Source: Variovorax boronicumulans (lineage in GTDB: Bacteria; Pseudomonadota; Gammaproteobacteria; Burkholderiales; Burkholderiaceae_C). Taken from it: 64,000 nt of DNA. The position numbers and the translations under genes were made by a program. The stretch is from contig NZ_JAAAFX010000004.1 of assembly GCF_019352895.1 (NCBI RefSeq), forward strand, positions 1,972,245 through 2,036,244, in the 5' to 3' direction. Under the pieces are notes generated by a model. The model was not told the DNA's origin, searched no databases, and saw only the letters and a program-made list of their open reading frames with translations. Shown here one piece after another: positions 31,349 through 42,353 of this stretch. The stretch's first letter is position 1, and each line of letters opens with the position of its first letter.

Positions 31349-32086
31349 ATGGGCAAGTTGACGAAAAAAGTCGTGTTGGTGGTCGGTGGTGGCAGCGGCA
31401 TCGGCGCGGCCATTGCGCAACGCTTTGCGGCCGAAGGGGCGGATGCCCATGCGACCAGCCGCGCGGCGATGGAGGGTGTGTCGGATGGGCCTTGGGGCGA
31501 TGGCGCAGGCCGTCTTCGCACCGTGCGCGCCGATGCAGGGAGCGCAGCGGATCTCGCGCGCGTCTTCGCCAGGGTCCGCGCGGAAGCGGGCCGCATCGAC
31601 GTGCTCGTGGTCAATGCCGGCATTTCCGAACACGCGACGCTGGGAAGCATCGGCGAGGACCATTTCGACCGGACCTTCGGGCTGAACGTGCGCTCGGCGC
31701 TTTTTGCAGCCCAAGGCGCGATCGAGCTCATGCCCGATGGCGGAAGCATCGTGCTGGTCGGCTCGATCGCCGGCGCGATCGGCACCAAGGGCTACGGCGT
31801 CTACGGTGCCAGCAAGGCCGCGTTGCGTTCCTTTGCGCGCACCTGGGCCAACGAACTCGCGCCGCGGCGCATCCGCGTCAATGTCGTGAGCCCGGGCCCG
31901 ATCGACACCGCGATGTTCGATGCGGTGTCCGACGCGGTGCGCGATGGCCTCACGAAGCTGATTCCGCTGGGCCGCCTCGGACGCGCCGATGAAGTGGCCG
32001 CGGCCGCGCTCTTCCTGGCCAGTGACGACAGCAGCTTCACCACCGGCGCCGAGCTCTGCGTCGATGGCGGCATGGCGCAGGTATGA
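31349..32086 (+). CDS. Short-chain dehydrogenase/reductase
   Basis: This is a 245-residue classical SDR. The cofactor-binding GGGSGIG is at residues 13-19, NAG at 89-91, a structural N113, and the catalytic S139, Y152 and K156 (YGASK). The basic residues after the first strand (SR at 37-38) suggest NADP(H) preference. It is divergent from the HxlR gene and 28 bases before an esterase gene, so the two may form a small detoxification operon. The substrate is unknown. Confidence 0.88.
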   Translation: MGKLTKKVVLVVGGGSGIGAAIAQRFAAEGADAHATSRAAMEGVSDGPWGDGAGRLRTVRADAGSAADLARVFARVRAEAGRIDVLVVNAGISEHATLGSIGEDHFDRTFGLNVRSALFAAQGAIELMPDGGSIVLVGSIAGAIGTKGYGVYGASKAALRSFARTWANELAPRRIRVNVVSPGPIDTAMFDAVSDAVRDGLTKLIPLGRLGRADEVAAAALFLASDDSSFTTGAELCVDGGMAQV

Positions 32087-32114
32087 CGATCGAATCAATC
32101 GCAAAGGCCCGTCC

Positions 32115-33068
32115 ATGACCACCCTCTGCATGGTCGATCCCGCGGCGCGTCAGTTGGCGCTGACGTTCGCTGCCTTCGATCCGAGCCAACAGCCGATCGC
32201 GGAATATCGCGCGAATCTGGCCAGCCTCTTTCCTGCGCTTGCACCGACCTTCGAGGAACGCGTGATCCCGGGCGCACCTGGATCGGCGCCGGTCCGGGTC
32301 CTGATCCATCGGCCCCGGCAGGTCGGCAGCGAACGCCTGCCCGCCATCCTGTTCCTCCATGCGAGCGGCTTCATTTCCGGCACGCCCGACATGTTCTCGG
32401 CGGCCAACGACGCGATGGCGCAGCAGCATCGAGCGCTGGTGGTGTCGGTGCAGTACCGCTTGGCCCCGGAGTCGCCGTTCCCGGCCGCGCTGCAGGACGC
32501 GCATGCCGCACTGGTCTGGCTGTTCGCGCAGGCCGACGCGCTGGGTGTGGACCCCGCACGGATCATCGTGATGGGCGAGAGCGCGGGCGGAGGCCTCGCC
32601 GCCATGCTCACGCTGCTGGCGCGCGACCGGGGTGAGCACGCCGTGGCGGGCCAGGTGCTGGTCTATCCGATGCTCGATCCGCGCACGGGCACCGACGATG
32701 CGCCGGTGCACAACCCGAGCACGGGCGAGTTCCTGTGGACCGTCCGGCACAACCGCTTCGCGTGGGCTGCCTTGCGCGGCGACGCGGCGATCGATGCGCG
32801 ATGGCTGCCGTACCTCGTGCCCGCCCTGGCGCCGGACCTGCATGCACTGCCGCCGACCTTCATCGCGGTGGGCGCGCTCGACCTGTTTCTCGAAGAAGAC
32901 GTCGCCTATGCGTTGCGGCTGTCGCGCGCGGGCGTGCGGGTCGAAGCGCATGTCTACCCGGGCGGCATCCATGGCTTCGACTTCGTGCCGTGCGAGGTGA
33001 GCGCGCAGTACCGCGCCGACCTGGCCGCGGCGTTGACCTGGATGCTGGCAGGCGCGCCCGCGGCCTGA
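32115..33068 (+). CDS. Alpha/beta hydrolase, HSL-type esterase
   Basis: This 317-residue esterase of the hormone-sensitive-lipase group starts at ATG 32115. The oxyanion segment is H82-A-S-G-F, a variant of HGGGF, and the nucleophile is S156 in G-E-S-A-G. A late aspartate (ALDLFLEED) and histidine (GGIHGFD) complete the triad. It follows the SDR gene and probably acts in the cytoplasm on short acyl esters. The substrate is not known. Confidence 0.87.
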   Translation: MTTLCMVDPAARQLALTFAAFDPSQQPIAEYRANLASLFPALAPTFEERVIPGAPGSAPVRVLIHRPRQVGSERLPAILFLHASGFISGTPDMFSAANDAMAQQHRALVVSVQYRLAPESPFPAALQDAHAALVWLFAQADALGVDPARIIVMGESAGGGLAAMLTLLARDRGEHAVAGQVLVYPMLDPRTGTDDAPVHNPSTGEFLWTVRHNRFAWAALRGDAAIDARWLPYLVPALAPDLHALPPTFIAVGALDLFLEEDVAYALRLSRAGVRVEAHVYPGGIHGFDFVPCEVSAQYRADLAAALTWMLAGAPAA

Positions 33069-33109
33069 GCGGTCGGGTGCCGGAACGCCCGCCCAGGCGC
33101 GCCTGCACT

Positions 33110-33195
33110 TCAGACCTGCCCGACCCCGCCGTCTTTCATCAGGTCCGCACCCGTCATGTAGGAGCTCTGGTCGGACGCGAGGAACAGCGCCGCGT
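33110..33195 (-). pseudogene. C-terminal remnant of a second SDR gene
   Basis: The minus strand reads AALFLASDQSSYMTGADLMK, then DGGVGQV and a stop (33110-33112). This is the C-terminus of an SDR and parallels the last residues of the intact SDR upstream. The homology ends abruptly near 33192, where LysR-like coding begins on the other strand. Everything upstream of the last 28 residues is missing. Confidence 0.7.
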
Positions 33196-33201
33196 CTGGC
33201 G

Positions 33202-33605
33202 GTGGCTGCCGCCGACCATCCGCTGGCGCGCTTCGGTGGCCGCATCCCCCGGCGCGAGTTGAGCAGGCACGTGCAGCTCGTGCTCACCGACAGGTCCGAC
33301 CTGACGATGGGGCGGGAGTGCGCCGTCGCATCGCCATCGACCTGGCGCCTGGCCGACCTGTCGACCAAGCACGCGTTCCTCAAGGACGGCGTGGGATGGG
33401 GCGGCATGCCCCTGCACATGATCGCGCAGGACATCGCCCGGGGACGCTGGTCGTGCTGGACGTGGACGACATGCCGCGCTCCGGTTTCATCCTGACGATG
33501 TCGGCCTGGCACCGGGCCTCGCAACCGCCAGGGCCCGCGGGCCAGTGGTTCGTCGAGCATTTGAAGGCCTTGTGGCGCCAGGACGATGTCGCGCAGCGTC
33601 CATAG
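33202..33605 (+). pseudogene. Frameshifted C-terminal remnant of a LysR regulator
   Basis: Two frames together encode the C-terminal third of a LysR effector-binding domain. The first (33202 to about 33440) reads RHVQLVLTDRSDL, then STWRLADLSTKHAFLKDG. The second, in another frame, continues LVVLDVDDMPRSGFILTMSA and PPGPAGQWFVEHLKAL to the stop at 33605. The DNA-binding domain is absent and the frames are shifted near 33440, so the gene is dead. Confidence 0.7.
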
Positions 33606-33874
33606 GGGGGCGTTCGGGGCGCCGGTCGACCCATGGCATGGCAGCGCAGCAAATCGCGCCGATCAGGCGTGGCGTCGGCCACGGCTTTCGGCCGGTCCTG
33701 GCCGTGGCACAGCAGATGGCGCGCCGACGGCTGCATGCACGATGGGTGTGGACGGGGCGAGCGCTCCCGCGTCGGGTACCACTGGCATCGCGCACACGCC
33801 GGCACCGGCGGCACCGCGCTCGTGTCCATGCCCAGACTCAGCCCCTCAAGCGATGACTTCCTGACGCTTCACAC
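33606..33874. other. Intergenic stretch, nothing recognisable
   Basis: Short frames exist in several phases, but none has a ribosome binding site or a recognisable protein. Together with the two pseudogenes before it, this makes about 800 bases without an intact gene. Confidence 0.5.
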
Positions 33875-34687
33875 CTAGCGCGTGACGCGCGGCTCGGCGG
33901 GGGCCGGCATGGGCGAGGCCGGCGGCGGTGCGGCGACGGGGGATGCCGTCACCCGGCCACGACGCTGGATCTGGGTCTGGATGTACCGGAGTTCATTCTT
34001 CGACACCGTGTTGCCGGGATCCAGTCCGAGCACGCGTGCGTGCAGCGCCTTGGCCGCCTCGAAGTCTCCGAGCTCGACCTGGGCGAAGGCCATGCCCCGC
34101 AGCGCACGCGTGGTCTCGGCCGTCTTCGATTCCGGTGGCGTGATCTCCGCAGCCTCCAGCGCCGTCTTGAACCCGTCGAAGGACGCATGCCAATCGTGCT
34201 CGAGCGCGTCGATCTGCGCGCGCTCGGAAAGGTATTGCGAGTTGCGTGGCGACAGCCGGATCGCGGTGTCGAACGCTTGCTTCGCTTCCGGGATGCGATG
34301 CAGGTCGACCAGCGCATACCCTGCCAGGAAGTAGGCCTGGCCCCACTCGGGCCCCTGAACCCGGGCCGACGTCTGGGTTTTCGCGCCCTCAGACGCGTAC
34401 CACAGGGTCTCGGCCAAGGATCGGGCGGAGTACGACAGGACGGCGTCCTGTCGAAATTTCTTTTCGTACCCGGCGATGGCTTGTTGTGCCAGCGCCAAGG
34501 CCTGCGCTGGCTTCCTTGCGCCGATCAAGGCCGCGGCCTGGCGCACCAGGGTTGCGTTGGCATCCTCTGCGGCCGAGGCCACCGTCGGGGACCCCGTCGC
34601 CCCTGTGGGGATTTCGGGCTGGCCCGCACAGGCGCAGAGAAGGATCAACAGCGGCAGCGTCGCGGTGAGCTGGGTTCTTCGATGCAT
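33875..34687 (-). CDS. TPR-repeat lipoprotein
   Basis: This 270-residue exported protein starts at ATG 34687. The signal LTATLPLLILLCAC ends in a lipobox with C20 as the likely lipid site. TPR-like helical repeats run through about residues 115-235 (AYFLAGYALVDLHRIPEAKQ, then LRGMAFAQVELGDFEAAKAL). The C-terminal 30 residues are a proline- and alanine-rich tail. It probably serves as a protein-interaction module at the outer membrane. It stands alone, with pseudogenes on one side and a non-coding region on the other. Confidence 0.75.
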   Translation of the reverse strand: MHRRTQLTATLPLLILLCACAGQPEIPTGATGSPTVASAAEDANATLVRQAAALIGARKPAQALALAQQAIAGYEKKFRQDAVLSYSARSLAETLWYASEGAKTQTSARVQGPEWGQAYFLAGYALVDLHRIPEAKQAFDTAIRLSPRNSQYLSERAQIDALEHDWHASFDGFKTALEAAEITPPESKTAETTRALRGMAFAQVELGDFEAAKALHARVLGLDPGNTVSKNELRYIQTQIQRRGRVTASPVAAPPPASPMPAPAEPRVTR

Positions 34688-35086
34688 GGCGGGTCCGTTG
34701 GAAATGTTTCGTTGACAGATGGGCTTCAATGCGGAATCGCTTGAGGCCAGGCGCGAATGATGGCCAATTCAAGACGTGCCTTCGCCTCGAAGACTGTCGT
34801 TCGTCACGAAGATCTCACGGAAATGGGGACCGCGATGGCGATGAAGATTTGTGGCACGGGCGGTTCCGCACGGGTCGGCATGGAAGGGGAAGGGGGCGTT
34901 GTGCTTGAGCGGGGGGGCCGTGTTGCGCACGGTGCAGAAGCTGCCAGCCATGACGGACTTGCGCGTGAGCATGTTTCCGGATAAGCAAGCACCGAATGCT
35001 TCTAAGCGCTGGCCTCGGTCTGAGGCAAGGTGGCGTGCGAAATGCTGCGGCCCCAACCGCCATCGCGAACGAACCAAGGAGCAGAC
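34688..35086. other. Intergenic region before the amidohydrolase locus
   Basis: These 399 bases hold the promoter side of the TPR lipoprotein gene. Frames present here on both strands lack clear starts and recognisable products. A run of seven G residues lies near 34914-34920. Nothing else is identified. Confidence 0.4.
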
Positions 35087-35308
35087 ATGAGCTTTCGCCT
35101 TCGCCTCGTGCCCCCGCCGCGCCCGACCGACCCAACCGCCGAACGCCCGCCGGCGCGCATGCGTGCCGGCGGCGAGCGCGTGCCCGACACGAGCTGGACG
35201 GACCGCACCGACACGCACGACATCGACGGCTCCTGGCGCGGCGTGATCCAGGCGCATGGCGGGCTGCGCGGCGGCACGCTGCGTGCGCCGTGGTGGGCGC
35301 GCTCCTGA
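35087..35308 (+). CDS. Possible small protein, hypothetical
   Basis: This is a 73-residue frame from ATG 35087, preceded by AAGGAGCAG at proper spacing. The product is rich in R, P, G and T (SFRLRLVPPPRPTDPTAERP, then SWTDRTDTHDIDGSW). No family is recognised. The good ribosome binding site favours a real gene; the skewed composition favours chance coding. Confidence 0.35.
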   Translation: MSFRLRLVPPPRPTDPTAERPPARMRAGGERVPDTSWTDRTDTHDIDGSWRGVIQAHGGLRGGTLRAPWWARS

Positions 35309-35417
35309 GTGCTGCGCTGGCAACGCGCGCCGGTGCGCGGCTGTGCGCGCGACAGCAGACCGGAGGGATCGCTGCGCAGCGCCGAGCATTCGAAGACCCT
35401 TCCAGGGCCATTTCCGC

Positions 35418-35433
35418 TGGCACGCGCTCTGCA
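35418..35433 (+). promoter_or_regulatory. Candidate sigma-54 promoter
   Basis: TGGCAC-GCGCT-CTGCA matches the sigma-54 consensus TGGCAC-N5-TTGCA at all but one position and keeps GG-N10-GC spacing. It lies 76 bases upstream of the amidohydrolase start. No enhancer-binding activator gene is next to it. Confidence 0.45.
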
Positions 35434-35508
35434 ATGGAAGCGCAGGCATCGCCCGCCCTGGGCGGTCGCCTCGAACCCTCCACGATCCAACCCCAGGAGC
35501 CACGCGCC

Positions 35509-37032
35509 ATGAACGACCGTCTCAGCCGCATCCATGCATCGCCTTCCGTCGCGGTGAAAGAAAACCTCGACTACCCGGTGATCGACACCGACGTCCACAC
35601 CAACGACTACGCACCCGCCGTCGAGGACTACGTTGCGACCTATGCCGGCGTGCATCTGGTCGATGTGCTGCGAAAGGCTGGCGAGGAGCGCGCCGGGCGC
35701 GGCGGCATCGGCAACGGCAAGAGCTGGTACGAGCAGACGCCCGTCGAGCGCCAGCACTTCCGCACCATCCGCTCGCCCTGGTGGGCGCGGGTGACCAAGA
35801 ACACGCTCGACGTCGCGACCTACCACCTGCCCGAGCTGCTCTACGAGCGGCAGGAAGAGCAGGGTTCGGACTACTCGGTGCTGTTCCCGAACAACGTGCT
35901 CGCGCCGCTGGGCGTGCGCGACCCCGAGGCGCGTGGCGCGCTTCAGAAGGCGCTCAACCACTACCACGCCGATCTTTATCGCAAGTACAGCGACCGCCTG
36001 ACGCCCGTGGCCGGCATCGCGCTGAACACGCCGCAGGAGGGCATCGAGCAGCTCGAGTACGCGGTCAACGTGCTGGGCCTGAAGGCGATCAACATCGCGG
36101 GCAGCGTGAAGCGGCCGATCAAGGCGCTGGCCCAGCGCTTCCCGCTGGCCGAGTACCCGGAGCTGCGCAAGTACATCTCCTACGAGGACTTCTACGGCAT
36201 CGACAGCGAGCACGACTACGACCCCTTCTGGGCCAAGGTGGTCGAGCTCGGCGTGCCGGTGCTCACGCACTACGGCAGCCAGGGCTGGACCGGCCGCAGC
36301 TCGATCTCGAACTACATGTTCAACCACATCGGTCACTTCGCCGACGGCTCCGAGGCCTTTGCCAAGGCGCTGTTCTTCGGTGGCGTGACGAAGCGCTTCC
36401 CGCAGCTGCGCGTGGGCCTGCTCGAGGGCGGCGCCGACTGGGGTGCGCGCGTCTACATCCACCTGGTCGACCGCTTCGAGAAGCGCAGCCTCGAGGGCCT
36501 GGCGCACTACGACCCGGCCGCGACCGACCGCGCGCTGCTGACCTCGCTGTTCGAGCGCTACGGCAGCGAGCTCACGCAGGGCCGCTCGATCGAGGGTGAA
36601 GACCTGATCCGTGACACGCTGGGCCGGCGCTACACCCGTGACGCGCGCCAGCCCTCGGCCGACGAGCTCGAGGACTTCGGGAAGGCCGGCATCTGCAGCG
36701 CCGAGGACATCAAGCGCCAGTGGGTCGACAGCTTCTTCTTCGGTTCGGAATCCGACGACCGCACGGTGGCCCATGCCTTCAACGACAAGGCCAACCCGCT
36801 GGGCGTGAAGGTCAATGCGATCTATTCCTCCGACGTCGGCCACTGGGACGTGCCGGACCTGACCGACGCGCTGGCCCAGGCGCATGGCCTGGTCGACGAA
36901 GGCGTGATCAGCGAGGCCGACTTCAAGGCCTATGTGTTCGAGAACCCCTACCGCCTCTACACCGAAGCCAATGCGGACTTCTTCAAGGGCACGGCGGTGG
37001 AGGCCAGGCTCAAGACAGCGGCCCTGCGCTGA
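35509..37032 (+). CDS. Amidohydrolase-2 family metal-dependent hydrolase
   Basis: This is a 507-residue TIM-barrel hydrolase starting at ATG 35509 behind CAGGAG. The N-terminal metal motif is V-I-D-T-D28-V-H30. Further conserved histidines are in VPVLTHYGSQG and FNHIGHF, and the last metal-site aspartate is likely in SSDVGHWDVPD. The length and the inserted helical segments resemble the group of decarboxylating or amide-cleaving hydrolases of aromatic breakdown. The substrate is unknown. It is monocistronic: the next gene is convergent. Confidence 0.83.
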   Translation: MNDRLSRIHASPSVAVKENLDYPVIDTDVHTNDYAPAVEDYVATYAGVHLVDVLRKAGEERAGRGGIGNGKSWYEQTPVERQHFRTIRSPWWARVTKNTLDVATYHLPELLYERQEEQGSDYSVLFPNNVLAPLGVRDPEARGALQKALNHYHADLYRKYSDRLTPVAGIALNTPQEGIEQLEYAVNVLGLKAINIAGSVKRPIKALAQRFPLAEYPELRKYISYEDFYGIDSEHDYDPFWAKVVELGVPVLTHYGSQGWTGRSSISNYMFNHIGHFADGSEAFAKALFFGGVTKRFPQLRVGLLEGGADWGARVYIHLVDRFEKRSLEGLAHYDPAATDRALLTSLFERYGSELTQGRSIEGEDLIRDTLGRRYTRDARQPSADELEDFGKAGICSAEDIKRQWVDSFFFGSESDDRTVAHAFNDKANPLGVKVNAIYSSDVGHWDVPDLTDALAQAHGLVDEGVISEADFKAYVFENPYRLYTEANADFFKGTAVEARLKTAALR

Positions 37033-37066
37033 TCGGTGGCCTGGGTGGCGCGGGGACCGCCCGGCT

Positions 37067-38923
<1,857 letters not shown>

Positions 38924-39228
38924 GAGAGGAGGGGAAGGCGAGGAGGGGCTGTGCATGGCGCGGAACCCCTGCGTGTTGCAAGAGCGGTGCCTGTGCATTC
39001 GGGCCGGATCACGTGGTCGCTGCGCGGTGCGGCGCAATGACGGGCTCCTGCTGTGGCGAGGGCAGCATCTGGCTGGGGACGGGTGCTTCCGTGCCGACAG
39101 TGGATCGCGGATGCACCTCGCGCTCCTTGCGGGTTCGCCGATGTTGTATACAGGCGCTGGCACTCTCCCGCCAAGCCCTCGACCATGCACCTTCCATTGT
39201 CCTCACCGCACGCTCCGGCGCCTGTTGC

Positions 39229-39756
39229 ATGACGCTGCGCATCGTGCCGGCATCGCTCGAAGACGCGGCGGCCGTGGCGCGCATCCATGTCGAAGCCTGG
39301 CGCGCCGCCTATGAGGGCATCATCCCGGCGCCATTTCTTGCGGCCATGTCGGTGTCGCGACGCGAGGCGGCCTGGCGCGAGTCGATCGCCCGCGGGGCGC
39401 CTGAAGTACTCGTCGCCAAAGGGGCCGCCGGCGTCGTCGGCTGGATTGCCTTCGGTGCCTCTCGCGACGCCGATGCGGACGCCGTGCAGGCAGAAGTCCA
39501 CGCGATCTATCTGGCGCCCGATCATTGGGCGCAGGGCATCGGCGGCTTGCTGTGGACGGAGGCGCGGCGCCGGCTTGCCTTGCAAGGCTTCGAGCGTGTC
39601 AGCCTTTGGGTGTTGGCCGAGAACGCGCGTGCGTTGCGCTTCTATCGGGCCATGGGGTTGACGCTCGATCCGACAGGGCAAAAGGACAGCGAGCGGGGCG
39701 GGAAACGGCTGCTGGAATTGCGGTACGTCATGGCATTGGCGCAGCAGGAGGTCTGA
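39229..39756 (+). CDS. GNAT acetyltransferase
   Basis: This is a 175-residue GNAT protein starting at ATG 39229. The opening (TLRIVPASLEDAAAVARIHV, then AYEGIIP) is typical. The acetyl-CoA loop is in LAPDHWAQGIGGLLWTEA, and the last conserved block is ENARALRFYRAMGL. The gene is single, divergent from the ABC exporter. The substrate is unknown. The next 274 bases (39757-40030) show no gene. Confidence 0.83.
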   Translation: MTLRIVPASLEDAAAVARIHVEAWRAAYEGIIPAPFLAAMSVSRREAAWRESIARGAPEVLVAKGAAGVVGWIAFGASRDADADAVQAEVHAIYLAPDHWAQGIGGLLWTEARRRLALQGFERVSLWVLAENARALRFYRAMGLTLDPTGQKDSERGGKRLLELRYVMALAQQEV

Positions 39757-40030
39757 AGCGGTTCGAAGGGATCGCATGCGCTGCGCATCGAGCTGGACTC
39801 GACATCAGCCGAACCGGCTCTCCATGGGTACGGCAACGCCGGCACCGGTATCGCTTCTCGAGCGAAATGGCGTGTGGATCGCGTCTCGGCATCCAGCGGG
39901 CGCCATCGCCGCCGACGATGCGGCCGGTGTCGGTCCGTATCGCGAATGACCGCGGCGACGCCCGGACAGTGCAAGAGGTCCGGACCGACCTGGCGCCGGA
40001 GCGCTCGCATGCAGGGTTCCGGGCTCGGGC

Positions 40031-40570
40031 TCACGGTGTGGCTGCGCGTGGCGTGCCGGACGAAAAGCGCAACAACGTCGATCGAAGGACGGCGACCTTG
40101 GCTTCGAAAAGGAACCGGCCATCGCGTTCACCCACCCAACGGAAGCCCAGCCCTCGATGCAGCCGGATGGATGCCGCGTTGGATGCATGCGCGCCGGACT
40201 GGAGCAGGGCGTCCGGCCATCCGTCCATCGCGTCGGCGGCCTGGGCGAGCAGCGGTCGGAGCACGGCGGTGCCGTGGTGGGCCGGGTGCACCTGCAGGGA
40301 CTTGACGCGAAGCGCGCCATCGTGGGGAGGCAGGTATTCCAGGTAGGCCACCAGCGCGTCGTGGCGCCGAAGCGTGAGCAGTCGGGCGCCCTGCGCCAGT
40401 TCGCGTGCCAGGTCGACGCGCCGGCGGGCCGGATCGAAGGTTTCCCCCGCCGATCGCAAATGAGGCGTCATGTTCACCTGGTCGAGCGCCACGATCTCGT
40501 CCGAGAGTGTCACGCGGGACGATCGGGCGCCCTGCATGGCGCAAAGCCGTCGGGTCTGCGGGGCCGTCAC
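40031..40570 (-). CDS. GNAT acetyltransferase, last gene of a leftward operon
   Basis: This 179-residue GNAT-like protein has its CoA-binding region in VKSLQVHPAHHGTAVLRPL and the closing motif ASNAASIRLHRGLGFRWVG, followed by GRFLFE. Its start overlaps the nitroreductase stop by 4 bases, so it is translated from the same message. The first helices are less standard than in its neighbour at 39229. The substrate is unknown. Confidence 0.75.
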   Translation of the reverse strand: MTAPQTRRLCAMQGARSSRVTLSDEIVALDQVNMTPHLRSAGETFDPARRRVDLARELAQGARLLTLRRHDALVAYLEYLPPHDGALRVKSLQVHPAHHGTAVLRPLLAQAADAMDGWPDALLQSGAHASNAASIRLHRGLGFRWVGERDGRFLFEAKVAVLRSTLLRFSSGTPRAATP

Positions 40571-41421
40571 TTGAGGCCGAAGCCCAAGCCCCGCAGCACC
40601 GCGTGCAGCGCGTCGCGTCCGGCCAGCGCCTCGGGGCCGCGCACGCGCTGGGTGGCCTGCTCAGTCCAGTCGCGTTCGGGCAGGCCCTGCTCGCGCTGGA
40701 AGCTGCGCAGGCGCTGGTCGTAGGCGGCCAGCGCGGCGGCGCCGCCATCGGGCGCGCCGTACCGTTCGCGGAACAGCACCGCCTCTTGCGGCAGGCGCGG
40801 CTTGACCGAGGCCGGCGCGGCCGGGTCCGGGTGGCCGATCGCGAGGCCGAACAGCGCGAAGACGTTCGGCGGCAGGCCGAGCTCGGCCGCGACCTCGGCC
40901 GGCTTGTTGCGGATGCCGCCGGTGTAGACCGCCCCCAGTCCCAGCGACTCGAGCGCGACCACCGCGTTCTGCGCGGCCAGCGCGGTGTCGATGGCGCCCA
41001 GCAGGAAGGTTTCGAGATAGTCCAGCGCGGCCGACGGCACCGAAAGGACCCGGCCTACTTCTTCCAGCCGGTGCAGGTCGACCAGCCAGAGCAGGAAGAC
41101 CGGCGCCTGGACGATGTGCTTCTGGTGGCCCGCGAGCGCCGCCAGCCGGGCCTTGCGTTCGGGGTCTTCGACCACCACCACGCTCCAGGGCTGGAGGTTG
41201 GACGAGGAGGGGGCCGATTGGGCGGCCGCGACCAGCAGTTCCAGCGTGCCCTCGGGCAGCGGGTCGGGCCGGTAGGCCCGCACCGAGCGGTGGCCGATCA
41301 GCGTGTCGAGCGTCTCGTTCCAGGCGGTGGCGGGGTTCAGTGCCGCATCGCGGTAGCGCTCGCTCAGGCGGGTCGCGGAGACGGCGGGGGTGGCTTCGGA
41401 TGTGGTGATGGAGGTGGTCAT
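40567..41421 (-). CDS. NfsA-type FMN nitroreductase
   Basis: This is a 284-residue FMN-dependent oxidoreductase starting at ATG 41421. The conserved start HRSVRAYRPDPLP, the flavin-contacting AAQSAPSSSNLQPWSVVVVE and the later LGAVYTGGIRNKPAEVA with FGLAIGHPD match the NfsA/NADPH-oxidoreductase group. It would reduce nitroaromatics, quinones or similar compounds. It lies between a hydrolase and an acetyltransferase in one operon, all facing an AraC regulator, which suggests a detoxification unit. Confidence 0.85.
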   Translation of the reverse strand: MTTSITTSEATPAVSATRLSERYRDAALNPATAWNETLDTLIGHRSVRAYRPDPLPEGTLELLVAAAQSAPSSSNLQPWSVVVVEDPERKARLAALAGHQKHIVQAPVFLLWLVDLHRLEEVGRVLSVPSAALDYLETFLLGAIDTALAAQNAVVALESLGLGAVYTGGIRNKPAEVAAELGLPPNVFALFGLAIGHPDPAAPASVKPRLPQEAVLFRERYGAPDGGAAALAAYDQRLRSFQREQGLPERDWTEQATQRVRGPEALAGRDALHAVLRGLGFGLK

Positions 41422-41452
41422 GTCGGTATTTCGAGCTGAGCGGATGCAGGGG

Positions 41453-42118
41453 TCACGCGGCGCGGTCCGGCGGCGTGGTGGCCGTGCGCCTGCGCGCCAG
41501 CAGCCAGCCTTCCAGCTCCGGATCGGCGAAGGCCCGGTCGGCGATGAAGTGGTCGCCTTCCGGATAGAGGGTGTACGCCACGGGGTTGCCCTGCAGGCGC
41601 AGCGCCTCGACGTGGGCCTCGATCGCCGCGGCCGGCAGCTTGTCGTCGCTGCCGCCATGGAAGATGCGCACGGGCAGGCCGCGCAGGTCCTGTGGTCGAG
41701 CGGTTTCCGGCACCCGGCCCGACACCGCGACCAGGCCGGCGAAGCGGCCGGGATGGCGTGCCGCGATCTCCCACGCGCCCGCCGCGCCCAGGCTGAAGCC
41801 CGCGATCAGCACGCGCGCAGGGTCGACCGTGCCCGAGGCGGCCAGCGCGTCGACCAGCGACAGCAGATCGTCGGCGCGCTCGGGCCAGGTCGCGGCTTCG
41901 GGCAGCTGGGGCGCGATGAAGTGATAGGGCAGGCCGGCCGATTCGGCGACGAGGCGTGGCGGCGCCCAGCGCAGCAGCAGGTCGAGGTCATGGCCGCGAT
42001 CGCGCGCGCCATGCAGGAAGAGCAGCGCGGGCGCGGGCTTGGGTGCGGTAGTGCGCGCCAGCAGGTAGGGCAGCGGGCCGCGCGAGGTCAGCCAGGTGTT
42101 GCGTTCGAGGGTGCTCAA
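41453..42118 (-). CDS. Alpha/beta hydrolase, carboxylesterase-like
   Basis: This 221-residue cytosolic hydrolase is the first gene of the operon. LLFLHGARDRGHDLDLL is the oxyanion region, the nucleophile is the serine in A-G-F-S-L-G, the aspartate lies in HGGSDDKLP and the histidine in EGDHFI. It resembles small phospholipase/carboxylesterase or dienelactone-hydrolase-type enzymes. The substrate is not known. The 235 bases upstream (42119-42353) hold the divergent promoters shared with the AraC gene. Confidence 0.83.
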   Translation of the reverse strand: MSTLERNTWLTSRGPLPYLLARTTAPKPAPALLFLHGARDRGHDLDLLLRWAPPRLVAESAGLPYHFIAPQLPEAATWPERADDLLSLVDALAASGTVDPARVLIAGFSLGAAGAWEIAARHPGRFAGLVAVSGRVPETARPQDLRGLPVRIFHGGSDDKLPAAAIEAHVEALRLQGNPVAYTLYPEGDHFIADRAFADPELEGWLLARRRTATTPPDRAA

Positions 42119-42353
42119 GGGAGTCTCTGGAAAGATGTGGACGAGGGTGTGCAGAGCGCGTGAGAAGGACAGGGTTGCAGATTTCGGGCCAGCGCCGCAC
42201 CCGCTTGCGGCGGGCCCATCTGCTGTGCCGCGAGCAGTGGACGCAGTGGCGTTGCTGCCTTGCCAGCATGCACTGCTGCCACATGTCGCCGCGGCATAAG
42301 CTCAAGCGAAAAGCTTCGTTGGCCTGGCGCGCCGCCGGCGCCACACTCGCGCG

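Noticed and set aside
32037..33560. A 507-residue minus-strand open frame over the esterase gene
   Set aside because: It runs through both the intact esterase and the pseudogene scar, so it cannot be one conserved gene.
34757..34984. A 75-residue frame between the TPR lipoprotein and amidohydrolase genes
   Set aside because: No ribosome binding site, no recognisable domain, and low-complexity glycine and valine content.
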